Origin: Rhodopseudomonas palustris
Lineage (GTDB): Bacteria; Pseudomonadota; Alphaproteobacteria; Rhizobiales; Xanthobacteraceae
DNA length: 64,000 bases
NCBI RefSeq assembly: GCF_003031265.1
Contig: NZ_CP019966.1
Location: 5,114,501 to 5,178,500, forward strand
Direction: 5' to 3'
In this document: positions 47,042 to 57,558 of the stretch, in pieces
Layout of the letters: every line of letters starts with the position of its first letter
Numbering within the stretch: the stretch's first letter is position 1
Position numbers and translations under genes: made by a program
The notes under the pieces: model-generated
Database searches by the model: none
What the model was told of the DNA's origin: nothing
What the model saw: the letters and a program-made list of their open reading frames with translations, nothing else

Positions 47042-48439
47042 TCAGCGCGTTTTGTTGTCCTTGGCGAGCCGCTTGAGCCAGGCCTTGGCCTGGCTGCGAA
47101 CGTTCTTCGGCGCGGTGCCGCCGTACGAGGTGCGGCTCTTCACCGAGGATTCGACGCTGAGCACCGCCAGCACGTCCTTGGCGATGCGTTCCTCGACCGA
47201 TTGCATCTCGGCGAGCGGCAATTCGTGCAGCGCCACGCCCTTCTTGGCGGCGAGCCCGACGATCCGGCCGGTGACGTGATGCGCCTCGCGGAACGGCATC
47301 TTCAACGTCCGCACCAGCCAGTCGGCCAGGTCGGTTGCGGTGGCGTAGCCCTCGCCCGCCGCCGCCTTCATCCGCTCCGGCTCGGGCTCGAGGTCGCGGA
47401 CCATGCCGGTGATCGCGCGGATCGCCAGCGACAGCGCCGCGAAGCCTTCCATCGCGCCCTGTTTGTCTTCCTGCATGTCCTTTTGATAGGCGAGCGGCAG
47501 GCCCTTCATCACGATCAACAGGCCGTTCAGCGCACCGATCACCCGGCCGGTCTTGGCGCGGACCAGCTCGGCCGCGTCCGGATTGCGCTTCTGCGGCATG
47601 ATCGACGAGCCGGTGGTGAACTTGTCCGACAGCCGGATCAGGCCGACCAACGGTGAGGTCCAGATCACGATCTCTTCGGCGAAGCGCGACAGATGCACGG
47701 CGCAGATCGACGCCGCCGACAGCGTCTCCAGCACGAAGTCGCGGTCCGACACCGCATCGAGCGAATTCGCCATCGGCCGGTCGAAGCCGAGCTTGGCGGC
47801 GGTGGCGTGGCGGTCGATCGGGAACGAGGTGCCGGCCAGCGCCGCGGCGCCGAGCGGGCTTTCATTCAGCCGCTTGCGGGCATCCTGGAACCGGCCGCGA
47901 TCGCGCGCCACCATCTCGACATAGGCCATCAGATGATGGCCGAAGGTCACCGGCTGCGCGGTCTGCAGATGGGTGAAGCCGGGCATCACGGTCTCGGCCT
48001 GCTCGAGCGCGCGTTCGGCGAGCGCCAGCTGCAACGCCGCCAGCGCCGCGTCGGTCTCGTCCAGCACGTCACGGACGTACAGCCGGAAGTCGGTCGCGAC
48101 CTGATCGTTGCGCGAGCGCGCGGTGTGCAGGCGCCCGGCGGCGGGGCCGATCAGTTCGGCCAGCCGGCTCTCGACATTCATATGGATGTCTTCGAGCGCA
48201 CGCTTGAACGTGAATTTGCCGGCGGTGATCTCTGACAGAATCGTGTCTAGACCCTTGCCGATATTTTTCGCATCGTTCGCGGTGATGATGCCCTGCGCGG
48301 CCAGCATGGCTGCATGCGCCTTGGACGCCGTGATGTCCTGGGCGTAGAGATGGCGATCGACGTCGATCGAGACGTTGATCTCTTCCATGATCGCGTCGGG
48401 GCGATCGGTGAATCGGCCGCCCCACATCTTGTTGCTCAT
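47042..48439 (-). CDS. argH: Argininosuccinate lyase
   Basis: This encodes 465 residues from ATG 48439 ([26 protein letters not shown]). It cleaves argininosuccinate to arginine and fumarate, the last step of arginine synthesis. The signature [12 protein letters not shown] is present, with [20 protein letters not shown] and [24 protein letters not shown]. The length is normal. It is divergent from tlpA, and 55 nt separate it from the downstream lipoprotein gene and lysA. Confidence 0.95.
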   Translation of the reverse strand: MSNKMWGGRFTDRPDAIMEEINVSIDVDRHLYAQDITASKAHAAMLAAQGIITANDAKNIGKGLDTILSEITAGKFTFKRALEDIHMNVESRLAELIGPAAGRLHTARSRNDQVATDFRLYVRDVLDETDAALAALQLALAERALEQAETVMPGFTHLQTAQPVTFGHHLMAYVEMVARDRGRFQDARKRLNESPLGAAALAGTSFPIDRHATAAKLGFDRPMANSLDAVSDRDFVLETLSAASICAVHLSRFAEEIVIWTSPLVGLIRLSDKFTTGSSIMPQKRNPDAAELVRAKTGRVIGALNGLLIVMKGLPLAYQKDMQEDKQGAMEGFAALSLAIRAITGMVRDLEPEPERMKAAAGEGYATATDLADWLVRTLKMPFREAHHVTGRIVGLAAKKGVALHELPLAEMQSVEERIAKDVLAVLSVESSVKSRTSYGGTAPKNVRSQAKAWLKRLAKDNKTR

Positions 48440-48534
48440 CTGTCGCCGCTCACGATCATGCTCGCGTCCCAATCACATCTCATCATCGGCTGCCGCCCGC
48501 GAACCTGCGCGGCTTGCCGTCTTCTGATTGTTCG

Positions 48535-49221
48535 ATGACCGAATCCCAGCCGAATCCCGTCCCGCCGCGCCGTGCCGGCCGCCTGACCATCCTGTTGGCC
48601 ACGATGGCCGTGCTCGTCGTCGCGGGCGCCGCCGGGATATACGGGATTGGCGGGCTGCAGCGCAATGCAGGTGGCGATCCCGTGTGCCGGCCGGCGGTGG
48701 CGCTGGCGCAGCAGCTCAAGCCGCTGGTGCGCGGCGAGGTCGCAGCGCTCACGCCAGCAGCGGCGCCGCTGCGGCTGCCGGACCTGACGTTCACCGACGA
48801 TGCCGGCCAGGCCAAGAAGCTGTCGGACTTCCGCGGCCGCACCGTGCTGGTCAACCTGTGGGCGACCTGGTGCGTGCCGTGCCGCAAGGAGATGCCGGCG
48901 CTCGACAACCTGCAGGCCAAGCTCGGCAGCTCGGATTTCGAAGTGGTGGCGATCAACATCGACACCCGCGATCCCGCAAAGCCGAAGAAATTTCTCGACG
49001 ACGAGAAGCTGACCCACCTGTCGGTGTTCACCGACGCCTCCGCCAAGGTGTTTCAGGATCTGAAAGCGGTCGGCCGTGCGCTCGGGATGCCGACCTCGGT
49101 GCTGATCGACCGCGAGGGCTGCGAGGTCGCCACCATCAATGGCCCGGCCGAGTGGGACAGCAACGACGCCACCACGCTGATCAAGGCCGCCCTGAAGCCG
49201 GCGACGGCGGGCAGCAAGTAA
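48535..49221 (+). CDS. tlpA: TlpA-type membrane-anchored thioredoxin-like protein
   Basis: The 228-residue protein has one N-terminal TM segment (LTILLATMAVLVVAGAAGIYGI). A periplasmic thioredoxin domain follows with active site NLWATWCVPCRKEMPAL and the cis-Pro loop LGMPTSVLIDREGC. It closely resembles Bradyrhizobium TlpA, which keeps copper-site cysteines of cytochrome oxidase assembly proteins reduced. ATG 48535 is preferred to a TTG at 48514. It is divergent from argH with a 95-bp gap. Confidence 0.9.
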   Translation: MTESQPNPVPPRRAGRLTILLATMAVLVVAGAAGIYGIGGLQRNAGGDPVCRPAVALAQQLKPLVRGEVAALTPAAAPLRLPDLTFTDDAGQAKKLSDFRGRTVLVNLWATWCVPCRKEMPALDNLQAKLGSSDFEVVAINIDTRDPAKPKKFLDDEKLTHLSVFTDASAKVFQDLKAVGRALGMPTSVLIDREGCEVATINGPAEWDSNDATTLIKAALKPATAGSK

Positions 49222-49237
49222 CTGACAGCCACCAGCG

Positions 49238-49339
49238 GTCATTCCGGGGCGGAAGCAGCGAAGCTGCGCCCGAACCCGGAACCAGAGGTTGTTGCAAAAA
49301 GAGATTCCGGATTCGCGCCTGACGGCGCCCCGGAATGAC
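49238..49339. repeat. Palindromic intergenic repeat, family B copy 5
   Basis: A 102-bp element bounded by GTCATTCCGGGGCG and CGCCCCGGAATGAC after tlpA. Confidence 0.75.
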
Positions 49340-49373
49340 TGCTCAATGGCAATGACTGCTTAAAGAGCTCGGA

Positions 49374-49574
49374 TTAGGCGCTGATATTCAGGTTGCCGCC
49401 GACGCCGGGGCCGACATTGGCGAGCGAGGGCGAGCCGCCCTGCCCGATGCCGAGCAGCGTCTGCACTGTCTCGCGCTCGGTGCGAGCGGCCGACGCTTGA
49501 ATCGTCGTCGAGATCTGCATCTGCGTGCTGCTGGCCTGCATGGCGAGCGCCGCGCTGATCATGCTCATGTCCAT
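49374..49574 (-). CDS. YjfB-like putative motility protein
   Basis: The 66-residue protein (MDMSMISAALAMQASSTQMQ onward) matches the short YjfB/putative motility family in its Met/Ala/Gln-rich helix and in the RTERETVQTLLGIGQ segment; the C terminus is Gly-rich. Members are found near flagellar genes in some bacteria, but none are here. ATG 49574 is used; a TTG at 49604 would add 10 residues. Function is unproven. Confidence 0.6.
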   Translation of the reverse strand: MDMSMISAALAMQASSTQMQISTTIQASAARTERETVQTLLGIGQGGSPSLANVGPGVGGNLNISA

Positions 49575-49670
49575 CGCCGCAGTCTGGCAGCAAACCGTTA
49601 ACAATCCGAAGCGAGGCGGCGCGCATTCGATGAAATTGCATCGAGCGCGCCGCGGCTTGGACGGCCACGG

Positions 49671-50471
49671 TCAGGCCGTGGGGCCGGCCCCCTCGCTCAG
49701 GTGCACCGCGAAGCCTTCGGCACCGGGTACACCCAGCTCCGGCCGCAGCTCCATGGTCGGGATCAGATAGTCGCCGCCATTCTGGCGCCGGTACGGAATC
49801 GGCGGCGTCTCGGCCAGCGTGCGCATCCGCTCCCGCAGCCGTTCGGCCGCGGCTTCGAACCCGGCCGAATCGAGCCGGCCGGCCTGATACAGCACGTAGG
49901 GCGGCAGCACCTCGCAGCCGGGATAGAACAGAATGCCGTGATGGATCGGAAACAGCAGGTCGTCGATCGGCCCGTTGATGCCGCGCGGGCCGTAATGCTG
50001 CTCCCAGCCGCCGGTGGTGACGATCAGCATCGCGCGCTTGCCGGCCAAAACGCCCTCGCCGTAGCGATTGCCCCAGCGCTTGTCGCTGTGCTCGCCGACC
50101 CCATAGGCGAAGCCGCAGGCGAACACCCGCTCGACCCAGCCTTTCAGGATTGCCGGCATGGTGAACCACCACAGCGGAAACTGCAGGATCACGGCGTCGG
50201 CCCATAGCAGCTTATCGATCTCGTCGCGGACGTCCTGGGTCAGCTCTCCGGCGCCGAACGCCGCCTTCGACGCCACGGTCGGCAGCAGCCGCTCGCCGGG
50301 CGCCAGTGTTGGGAAATCTTCTCGGTCGACCGCCGGCTTCCAGCCTTGGGCATAGAGATCGGAGACCTGCACCTCGTGGCCGAGGCGTTGCAGCTCCGCG
50401 ACCGCGACGTCGCGCAGCGCGCCGTTCAACGAGCGCGGTTCGGGGTGGGCGAATACCAGAAGGACTTTCAC
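49671..50471 (-). CDS. NAD(P)H:quinone oxidoreductase, flavodoxin-2 fold
   Basis: The 266-residue protein has the FMN-binding start MKVLLVFAHPEPRSLNGAL, then ADAVILQFPLWWFTMPAILKGWVERVFACGFAYG, and LIVTTGGWEQHYGPRGING, as in NQO1/MdaB/KefF-type reductases. It probably reduces quinones by two electrons in the cytoplasm. It is divergent from the LysR-type gene at 50566, its likely regulator, with a palindrome CCGCGGC-N13-GCCGCGG (50514-50540) between them. Confidence 0.85.
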   Translation of the reverse strand: MKVLLVFAHPEPRSLNGALRDVAVAELQRLGHEVQVSDLYAQGWKPAVDREDFPTLAPGERLLPTVASKAAFGAGELTQDVRDEIDKLLWADAVILQFPLWWFTMPAILKGWVERVFACGFAYGVGEHSDKRWGNRYGEGVLAGKRAMLIVTTGGWEQHYGPRGINGPIDDLLFPIHHGILFYPGCEVLPPYVLYQAGRLDSAGFEAAAERLRERMRTLAETPPIPYRRQNGGDYLIPTMELRPELGVPGAEGFAVHLSEGAGPTA

Positions 50472-50513
50472 GGCCAGGCTCCCTGCAGTGATGATCAGAC
50501 CCTGCAGGTACCC

Positions 50514-50540
50514 CCGCGGCGACTATTCCAGTAGCCGCGG
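50514..50540. promoter_or_regulatory. Dyad between quinone reductase and LysR genes
   Basis: CCGCGGC (50514-50520) and GCCGCGG (50534-50540) form an inverted repeat in the divergent promoter region, a usual place for a LysR operator. The 13-bp spacing is compatible, but the T-N11-A core is not clear. Confidence 0.3.
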
Positions 50541-50565
50541 AGTATCGATATGATTATTCCGAAAA

Positions 50566-51480
50566 ATGGATAGATCAGCTGTCACGATCGAGCGCATCCG
50601 CACCTTCGTTCGCATTGCCGAACGGGGCAGCCTGTCGGCGGTCGCGCGCGACCTCAATGTCGGCCAATCTACCGTCACCCGACAGCTGCAGGAGCTCGAG
50701 GCCGCGGTCGGTGCACCGCTGTTGAGCCGCACCACCCGCCGGGTGACGCTGACCGAGGAAGGCAGCCGCTATTACGCGCGCTGCATTCAGATCCTGCGTT
50801 TGCTCGATCAGGCCAGCGACGAAGCGCTTGGCGCGTCGGGGGCGCCCGCCGGCAGCATCCGGATCTCCTGCACGGCCTCGTTCGGCGTGCTGCATGCCAG
50901 CCGGCTGATCTTCGCGTTCCAAGATCGCTATCCGGAGATCGGGATCGACTTCGGCCTCACCGATCATCGGGTCGATCTGGTGCGCGAAGGCGTTGACCTG
51001 GCGATCCGGCTGGCTCCGCTCGCCGACAGCTCACTGAAGCTGCGCACGCTCGGCCACAGCCATCGCCTGCTGGTCGCCTCGCCGGACTATCTGGACGCGC
51101 ATGGCAGGCCGACATCGCCGCAGGACCTGTCGCGCCATCAAGGGGTGCGGATGGTAAACGTCGCGGGCAGCGACATGCTGATCTTGCAGGGACCGGATCA
51201 GGAGACACACCGGGTGCCGTTCGGCGGCCGGCTCAGGGTCGACCATGGGCTCGCGGCGCGGGAAGCGCTGATCGCAGGGCGCGGCATTGCGGCGTCACAC
51301 CGCTGGCTGGTCGACGACCTGCTGGCCGCCGGTCGCCTTGAAGTCATCCTGCCGGAGTATCGGCTGCCGCCGGTGCCGCTCAATCTGTTGATCGTGCCGG
51401 AGCGCGCCGGCATCGCCCGCGTGCGGCTGCTGATCGACTTCCTGGCCGAGCAGATCCGGAGCGTGCCGGGGATCGAATGA
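50566..51480 (+). CDS. LysR-family transcriptional regulator
   Basis: The 304-residue protein has the LysR winged helix at residues 5-65 (IRTFVRIAERGSLSAVARDL, then STVTRQLQELEAAVGAPLLSR) and an effector domain of the PBP2 CrgA-like type (IRISCTASFGVLHASRLI, GVDLAIRLAPLADSSLKLR). It is divergent from the quinone reductase gene, which it probably controls. The inducer is unknown. ATG 50566 fits the usual LysR N terminus. Confidence 0.9.
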   Translation: MDRSAVTIERIRTFVRIAERGSLSAVARDLNVGQSTVTRQLQELEAAVGAPLLSRTTRRVTLTEEGSRYYARCIQILRLLDQASDEALGASGAPAGSIRISCTASFGVLHASRLIFAFQDRYPEIGIDFGLTDHRVDLVREGVDLAIRLAPLADSSLKLRTLGHSHRLLVASPDYLDAHGRPTSPQDLSRHQGVRMVNVAGSDMLILQGPDQETHRVPFGGRLRVDHGLAAREALIAGRGIAASHRWLVDDLLAAGRLEVILPEYRLPPVPLNLLIVPERAGIARVRLLIDFLAEQIRSVPGIE

Positions 51481-51499
51481 GCGATTCCCCTGATAGTTC

Positions 51500-51590
51500 G
51501 CCATGCCCGGGCGTGTCCCGGGCTTTCACGCCTTGCTGACGGAAACGCGGGAAAAGGCGTGGATGGCCGGGACGAGCCCGGCCATGACGG
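51500..51590. repeat. Palindromic intergenic repeat, family E copy 1
   Basis: CCATGCCCGGGCGTGTCCC at the left and GGGACGAGCCCGGCCATGACGG at the right, with CACGCCTT / AAGGCGTG inner arms. It separates the convergent LysR and hbd genes. A related element is at 58452. Confidence 0.65.
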
Positions 51591-51619
51591 AAGTAACTAC
51601 GGTGCCGCTATCGCAACGC

Positions 51620-52501
<882 letters not shown>

Positions 52502-52621
52502 CTCTCATCTCGTTCGGAGCACAGCCGCGTCGCGCGGCCGGTGCATCTTCGCACATTCCCGCGCCGCTGTCCGTGGTTCGGCGCCCGGACAGTTAGCCGG
52601 TGAACGCTTAAAGCTTCTGCA

Positions 52622-52649
52622 ACGAACCCGGCCCGAGGGCCGGGTTCGT
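52622..52649 (-). terminator. Strong hairpin downstream of etfA
   Basis: ACGAACCCGGCCC pairs with GGGCCGGGTTCGT around a tiny loop, 16 nt after the etfA stop on the minus strand. The U-tract is weak, so efficiency is uncertain. Confidence 0.6.
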
Positions 52650-52664
52650 CCGCCGCGAAGGCGT

Positions 52665-53609
52665 TTACTTGCCGAGCTTGCCGAGCTCTTCGGTCAGCTC
52701 CGGAACCGCCTGGTAGAGGTCGGCGACCAGGCCGTAGTCGGCAACCTGGAAGATCGGCGCGTCTTCGTCCTTGTTGATCGCGACGATCACCTTGGAGTCC
52801 TTCATGCCGGCGAGATGCTGGATCGCGCCCGAGATGCCGACCGCGATGTACAGCTCCGGCGCCACAACCTTGCCGGTCTGACCGACCTGCCAGTCGTTCG
52901 GCGCGTAGCCGGCATCGACCGCGGCGCGCGAGGCGCCGACGCCGGCGCCGAGCTTGTCGGCAAGCGGCTCGATGTACTTGGTGAAGTTCTCGCGGCTCTG
53001 CATCGCGCGGCCACCCGACACGATGATCTTGGCCGACGACAGTTCCGGACGATCGCTCTTGGCGACTTCCTCGCCGACGAAGCTCGACAGGCCCGGATCG
53101 GCCGCCGCCGCGACGGTCTCGATCGCCGCGCTGCCACCCTCGCCCGTCGCCTGGAAGGTCGAGGTGCGGACGGTGATGACCTTCTTGGCGTCCTTCGACT
53201 TCACGGTCTGGATCGCGTTGCCGGCGTAGATCGGACGCTCGAAGGTGTCGGGCGCGACCACCTTGATGATCTCCGACACCTGCATCACGTCGAGCAGAGC
53301 GGCGACGCGCGGCATCACGTTCTTGAACCGCGAGGTCGCCGGGGCGACGATCGCGTCGTAGCTGCCGGCGAGCGAGACGATCAGCGCGGCCAGCGGCTCG
53401 GCGAGATCGTGCTCATAGGCGGGCGCTTCGGCGAGCAGCACCTTGGCGGCGCCCTGCAGCTTGGCAGCCGCATCGGCCACGGCCTTGCAGCCCTGGCCGG
53501 CAACGAGGATGTGGACCTCGCCGCCGAGCGCGGCCGCGGCGGTCATCGCCTTGTTGGTGGCGTCCTTGAGGTGTGCGTTGTCGTGTTCGGCAATCAGCAG
53601 CGTGGCCAT
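52665..53609 (-). CDS. etfA: Electron transfer flavoprotein alpha subunit
   Basis: The 314-residue subunit pairs with EtfB to carry electrons from acyl-CoA dehydrogenases to the quinone pool. The N terminus is the adenine-nucleotide-type fold ([20 protein letters not shown]). The FAD-binding C terminus has [60 protein letters not shown] and [21 protein letters not shown]. The length is normal. It overlaps the etfB stop by one base. Confidence 0.95.
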   Translation of the reverse strand: MATLLIAEHDNAHLKDATNKAMTAAAALGGEVHILVAGQGCKAVADAAAKLQGAAKVLLAEAPAYEHDLAEPLAALIVSLAGSYDAIVAPATSRFKNVMPRVAALLDVMQVSEIIKVVAPDTFERPIYAGNAIQTVKSKDAKKVITVRTSTFQATGEGGSAAIETVAAAADPGLSSFVGEEVAKSDRPELSSAKIIVSGGRAMQSRENFTKYIEPLADKLGAGVGASRAAVDAGYAPNDWQVGQTGKVVAPELYIAVGISGAIQHLAGMKDSKVIVAINKDEDAPIFQVADYGLVADLYQAVPELTEELGKLGK

Positions 53610-54358
53610 CAGAGTACACCCGCTTCGTTCTTGAGCTTCGAAACCAGTTCGGCGACGTCCTTGACCTTGACGCCGGCCTTGCGGCCACCCGGCTCGACGG
53701 TCTTCAGAACTTCCAGGCGCGGCGAAACGTCGACGCCGTAGTCGGCCGCGGTCTTCTCCGCGATCGGCTTCTTCTTGGCCTTCATGATGTTCGGCAGCGA
53801 GGCGTAGCGCGGCTCGTTCAGCCGCAGATCGGTGGTGACGATCGCCGGGCCCTTGAGCTTGACGGTCTGCGAGCCACCGTCGACTTCACGCGCGACGGTG
53901 AAGTCGGAGCCGTCGACGTCGAGCTTGGAGGCGAAGGTCGCCTGCGCCCAGCCGAGCAGCGCGGCCAGCATCTGGCCGGTCTGGTTGCTGTCGTCGTCGA
54001 TCGCCTGCTTGCCGAGAATGATCAGTCCCGGCTTCTCTTCGTCGGCAACGCCCTTGAGGATCTTGGCGACCGCCAGAGGTTCGACGACGCCGTCGGCCTT
54101 GACCAGGATGCCGCGGTCCGCGCCCATGGCGAGGCCGGTGCGAAGGGTTTCCGACGCCTGCGCCGGTCCGATCGAGACCACGACGACTTCGGTCGCCTTG
54201 CCGGCCTCTTTGAGGCGCAGCGCTTCTTCGACGGCGATCTCGTCGAACGGATTCATCGACATCTTGACGTTGGCGAGTTCAACGCCCGACCCGTCGCTCT
54301 TGACGCGGATCTTGACGTTGTAGTCGACCACGCGCTTGACCGGCACCAGAACCTTCAT
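53609..54358 (-). CDS. etfB: Electron transfer flavoprotein beta subunit
   Basis: The 249-residue subunit begins [20 protein letters not shown] and has [21 protein letters not shown], the signature [22 protein letters not shown] and a C-terminal [16 protein letters not shown]. It forms the EtfAB heterodimer. The spacing (stop overlapping the etfA start) shows translational coupling. It is not the bifurcating FixA type as far as the sequence shows. Confidence 0.95.
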   Translation of the reverse strand: MKVLVPVKRVVDYNVKIRVKSDGSGVELANVKMSMNPFDEIAVEEALRLKEAGKATEVVVVSIGPAQASETLRTGLAMGADRGILVKADGVVEPLAVAKILKGVADEEKPGLIILGKQAIDDDSNQTGQMLAALLGWAQATFASKLDVDGSDFTVAREVDGGSQTVKLKGPAIVTTDLRLNEPRYASLPNIMKAKKKPIAEKTAADYGVDVSPRLEVLKTVEPGGRKAGVKVKDVAELVSKLKNEAGVL

Positions 54359-54463
54359 CGATCCTCTTTCGTGTTGCGGTGGGTAATTGTTTGTTGTGGC
54401 GGCGGAACCTAAAGCCCCTCCTAACCGCGGTCAACGCGGCAAAGCCAAAAACCGCCTTGTTCC

Positions 54464-55036
54464 CTAGCGGTTCTGGCCCGGCACCCAGAGCACGTCGCGG
54501 GCGCCGCCGTCGTTCACCGTGCGGGCGGCGACAAACAGGAAGTCGGACAACCGGTTGACGTACTGGACGGCCGCCGGGGTGATTTTCTCGTTCGGCCGGG
54601 CCGAGAGTTCCACCATGGCCCGTTCCGCACGGCGGCATATTGTCCGCGCCACATGCAGGTAAGCGGCTGCCGGCTTGCCGCCGGGCAGCACGAACGATGT
54701 GAGCGGCGCCAGGCCTTCGTTGAGCTGATCGATATCGCGCTCCAGGCGCTCGACCTGGCTCGACAACACCCGCAGCCGTTCGGCCTTACCTTCGCGTTCC
54801 GGAACCGCCAAGTCGGCGCCGAGATCGAACAGATCGTTCTGAATACGCCCGATCATGGCGTCGAGTTCCGGCAGCTCCGACAAATGCAGCCGCACCACGC
54901 CGAGCGCCGCATTGGTCTCATCCACCATGCCGTATGCCGCGATCCGCGGATCGGACTTCGGCCGCCGTTCACCGGAGCCGAGGGCGGTGGTGCCGTCGTC
55001 ACCGGTGCGGGTGTAGATTCGATTGAGAACGACCAT
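54464..55036 (-). CDS. pduO: PduO-type cob(I)alamin adenosyltransferase
   Basis: The 190-residue protein transfers adenosyl from ATP to cob(I)alamin to make adenosylcobalamin. The ATP site is RIYTRTGDDGTTALGSGERR (6-25), and later motifs are SDPRIAAYGMVDETNAALG, FVLPGGKPAAAYLHVARTICRRAER and YVNRLSDFLFVAAR. The length and motifs fit the MMAB/PduO trimeric type rather than BtuR/CobO. It precedes etfB by 105 nt on the same strand. Confidence 0.93.
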   Translation of the reverse strand: MVVLNRIYTRTGDDGTTALGSGERRPKSDPRIAAYGMVDETNAALGVVRLHLSELPELDAMIGRIQNDLFDLGADLAVPEREGKAERLRVLSSQVERLERDIDQLNEGLAPLTSFVLPGGKPAAAYLHVARTICRRAERAMVELSARPNEKITPAAVQYVNRLSDFLFVAARTVNDGGARDVLWVPGQNR

Positions 55037-55088
55037 CTCGCGGGGATCCTGCTGCGGGAAATCAAGTGAGCCGGGAGTTGGTGGGCAG

Positions 55089-55283
55089 CTAACGGCCCAT
55101 CACCCAGATCGCAAGCATGGTGATGACGATGGCGACGAATTGCAGCAAGACCCGCCAGCGCATGAGGGTCTGCGATCGGTTCGGCGAACCGCCCCGCATC
55201 ATGTTGATCAGACCGAGCATGAGCACCAAGGCCACGGCGCAGAGCGCGACCGGCAGGGCGATTGAACTCAGGAAGGATGCCAT
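55089..55283 (-). CDS. Twin-transmembrane HIG1-like small protein
   Basis: The 64-residue protein has two hydrophobic helices (SIALPVALCAVALVLMLGLI, VLLQFVAIVITMLAIWVM) joined by a basic loop RGGSPNRSQTLMRWRV. This pattern matches the HIG1-domain twin-transmembrane proteins that lie near etfB/pduO in alphaproteobacteria. Mitochondrial HIG1 proteins modulate respiratory complexes; the role here is unknown. It is in line with the pduO gene, 52 nt away. Confidence 0.78.
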   Translation of the reverse strand: MASFLSSIALPVALCAVALVLMLGLINMMRGGSPNRSQTLMRWRVLLQFVAIVITMLAIWVMGR

Positions 55284-55421
55284 CTAGGTTTCATAACACC
55301 GCTACTGATCCCGCGCTATCCCTGCCGCATGGTCCGGCGCAACGATCGCGGGTGGAGGCGGTTAGTATCGAATGCTAAGGTTCTGCCATCCTGCCGGCCG
55401 CAACTCGTGACAAGGTGACCC

Positions 55422-56315
55422 GTGAGGCAGATCCGCTACGCCTATGCGGTCGCAGTCGATGCGCTCTATACGTTCCTGGCCGACGACGGATGGGCGATCG
55501 CCAGCCACATCGCGCTGTCGACCCTGATGGCGCTGTTTCCCTTCCTGATCGTGCTCACCTCGCTGGCCGGCTTCGTCGGCTCGCGCGAACTCGCCGACCG
55601 CGCCGCCGAGCTGCTGCTCGACGTCTGGCCTGCGCAGGTCGCCAGCACGCTGTCGGGCGAGATCCACGACGTGCTGACCACCACCCGCGGCGGGGTGCTG
55701 ACCATCGGCCTGCTGCTGGCGCTGTACTTCGCCTCCAACGGCGTCGAGAGCCTGCGGGTCGGGCTCAACCGCGCCTACGCAGTGATCGAGCCGCGGCCGT
55801 GGTATCTGCTGCGGCTGGAGTCGATCGGCTACACCCTGGTGGCGGCTTTTACCGCGCTGGCGATGGGGTTTCTGATCGTGCTCGGCCCGCTGATCCTCGC
55901 CACCGCCCGGCACTACGTGCCGCTGCTGGTGCACAATAACGAGCCGCTGCTGACGATCGGCCGCTATGGCATTGCGATCACGGCGCTGACTGTGGCGCTG
56001 TTCCTGCTGCACGCCTATCTGCCGGCAGGACGACGGTCGTTCCGGCAGATCCTGCCCGGCATCGTCTTCACCATCGCGGCGTCGCTGATCTCGGGCATCA
56101 CCTTCGGCATGTATCTGGCGCGGTTCGCCAACAACTACGTGTCGATGTATGCGGGGCTAGCGTCGGTGATCATCGCGCTGGTGTTTTTGTATTTCATCGC
56201 CGCGATTTTCGTTTACGGCGGCGAACTCAATGCCGCGATCATCAAGTCGCGGCTGCCCGAGGGGATGACGCTGCAAGAAGCGCAGTTGCGAGCGCCCGGG
56301 GCGAAGCCGGCTTGA
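55422..56315 (+). CDS. YihY/BrkB family membrane protein
   Basis: The 297-residue inner-membrane protein has six predicted TM helices. Family markers are DDGWAIASHIALSTLMALFPFLIVL, FASNGVESLRVGLNRAY, RSFRQILPGIVFTIAASLISG and YLARFANNYVSMYAGLASVIIALVFLYFIAAIFVYGGELNA cut across the last helices. The BrkB/YihY family was once called RNase BN, but the function is unclear. Start GTG 55422 gives the full N-terminal amphipathic segment. Its last 74 bp overlap the 3' end of the convergent kinase gene. Confidence 0.88.
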   Translation: MRQIRYAYAVAVDALYTFLADDGWAIASHIALSTLMALFPFLIVLTSLAGFVGSRELADRAAELLLDVWPAQVASTLSGEIHDVLTTTRGGVLTIGLLLALYFASNGVESLRVGLNRAYAVIEPRPWYLLRLESIGYTLVAAFTALAMGFLIVLGPLILATARHYVPLLVHNNEPLLTIGRYGIAITALTVALFLLHAYLPAGRRSFRQILPGIVFTIAASLISGITFGMYLARFANNYVSMYAGLASVIIALVFLYFIAAIFVYGGELNAAIIKSRLPEGMTLQEAQLRAPGAKPA

Positions 56316-57459
56316 GCAGGAACGCATCGGCGCCGGCCTGACGGGCCGCCGCTTCGTCCTGGTCGCGTCCCGACACGCCGATGATCGGCACCGCGCGCAG
56401 CGGCGGCGGCAGCGCCCGGATCAGCCGGATCGCCTCGACGCCGCTGATGCCCGGCAGCACCATATCCATCAGCACCGCGTCGAACTCGGCCTTCGCCAGC
56501 CGCTCCGGAACCGCCTCGCCGCTGCCGACGAATTCGCAGCAATGACCGAGCTCGGTGAGGATGGCGTTCAGCACCACACGCCCGAACGGATTGTCCTCAA
56601 CGCTGAGGATGCGCAGCCGCCCGCCGCCGGTGGCGCGGATCGCGCCGTCCGGCGTCGCCATCTGCGGCGGCTTGGCCCGCTCCAGCGTCACCGTCAGGGT
56701 GAAGACCGTGCCGCCGCGCGGCCGCTGCGCCACCGTGACGTCGCCGCCGAGGGCCCGGGCAATTTGCCGCACCGACGACAGACCGAGGCCGGCGCCACCG
56801 AACCGTGACGCGATGCTGACATTGGCCTGCGAGAACGGCCGAAACAGCCGCTTGATCTCGGTGAGCGACAGCCCGATGCCGCTGTCGGACACCGCGAACG
56901 ACACCTGCGCCTTGCCGCGGCCGGCGGCTGCGGCGGTGACCTTCAGCGCCACGTCGCCCTGCTCGGTGAATTTCACCGCGTTGTCGATCAGGTTTTCCAG
57001 CGCGGCGCGCAGCCGGACCGCGTCGCCGATCGCAAAGCCGGGCAGCCGCTGCGAAATCGTCACCGTGGCGCGCAGCCCCTTGGCGGCGGCGCGGCCCGAC
57101 AGCGAGTCGCCGGCATGGCGGGCGAGCGCCCGCAGATCGAAGAACTCCGACCGCAGCCCGAGCCCGGTGGTGCCGAGCCTGGCGGCGTCGACGAACAGCG
57201 TGGCGAGGCCGGACAGATGCTCGGCGCCGGCCTTGATGGTGTCGACCCAGCGCCGCTCGCGCTCGTTGAGATCGGAGGTCGCCAGCAACTCGCTGACTGC
57301 CAGAATACCGGTGAGCGGGGTGCGGACCTCGTGCGCGAAGGTCGCCAGCACGGTCTCGATCATGCCGGACGAGGCGGGCTTCTTGCGACGGACGCGTTTC
57401 GGCGGCGTCCGCTTGACCTGCGTCCGCCCGCTGCGCAACGCGCGCGATTTCACCGCCAT
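56242..57459 (-). CDS. Soluble hybrid histidine kinase with C-terminal receiver
   Basis: The 405-residue protein has a basic N-terminal tail, a HisKA domain with the phospho-His in TFAHEVRTPLTGILAVSELL (near 43), a HATPase domain (N box ENLIDNAVKF, then DSGIGLS and FGGAGLGLSSVRQIARALGG) and a receiver domain (about 280-400) with Asp in AVLMDMVLPGISG and LLKPASPRALA. No sensor or TM segment is visible, so input must come from a partner. The gene order gives no cognate regulator. Confidence 0.9.
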   Translation of the reverse strand: MAVKSRALRSGRTQVKRTPPKRVRRKKPASSGMIETVLATFAHEVRTPLTGILAVSELLATSDLNERERRWVDTIKAGAEHLSGLATLFVDAARLGTTGLGLRSEFFDLRALARHAGDSLSGRAAAKGLRATVTISQRLPGFAIGDAVRLRAALENLIDNAVKFTEQGDVALKVTAAAAGRGKAQVSFAVSDSGIGLSLTEIKRLFRPFSQANVSIASRFGGAGLGLSSVRQIARALGGDVTVAQRPRGGTVFTLTVTLERAKPPQMATPDGAIRATGGGRLRILSVEDNPFGRVVLNAILTELGHCCEFVGSGEAVPERLAKAEFDAVLMDMVLPGISGVEAIRLIRALPPPLRAVPIIGVSGRDQDEAAARQAGADAFLLKPASPRALATALLAASSPRAAAT

Positions 57460-57558
57460 GAGTCCCCCGAGCCGTCCCGGCTACAATGCCACGCTCGCCG
57501 CGGTGGAGTCACGCCGCGCGTAGGCGCCGGGATCGATGCAGGCGGCATCAGGCGGCGT

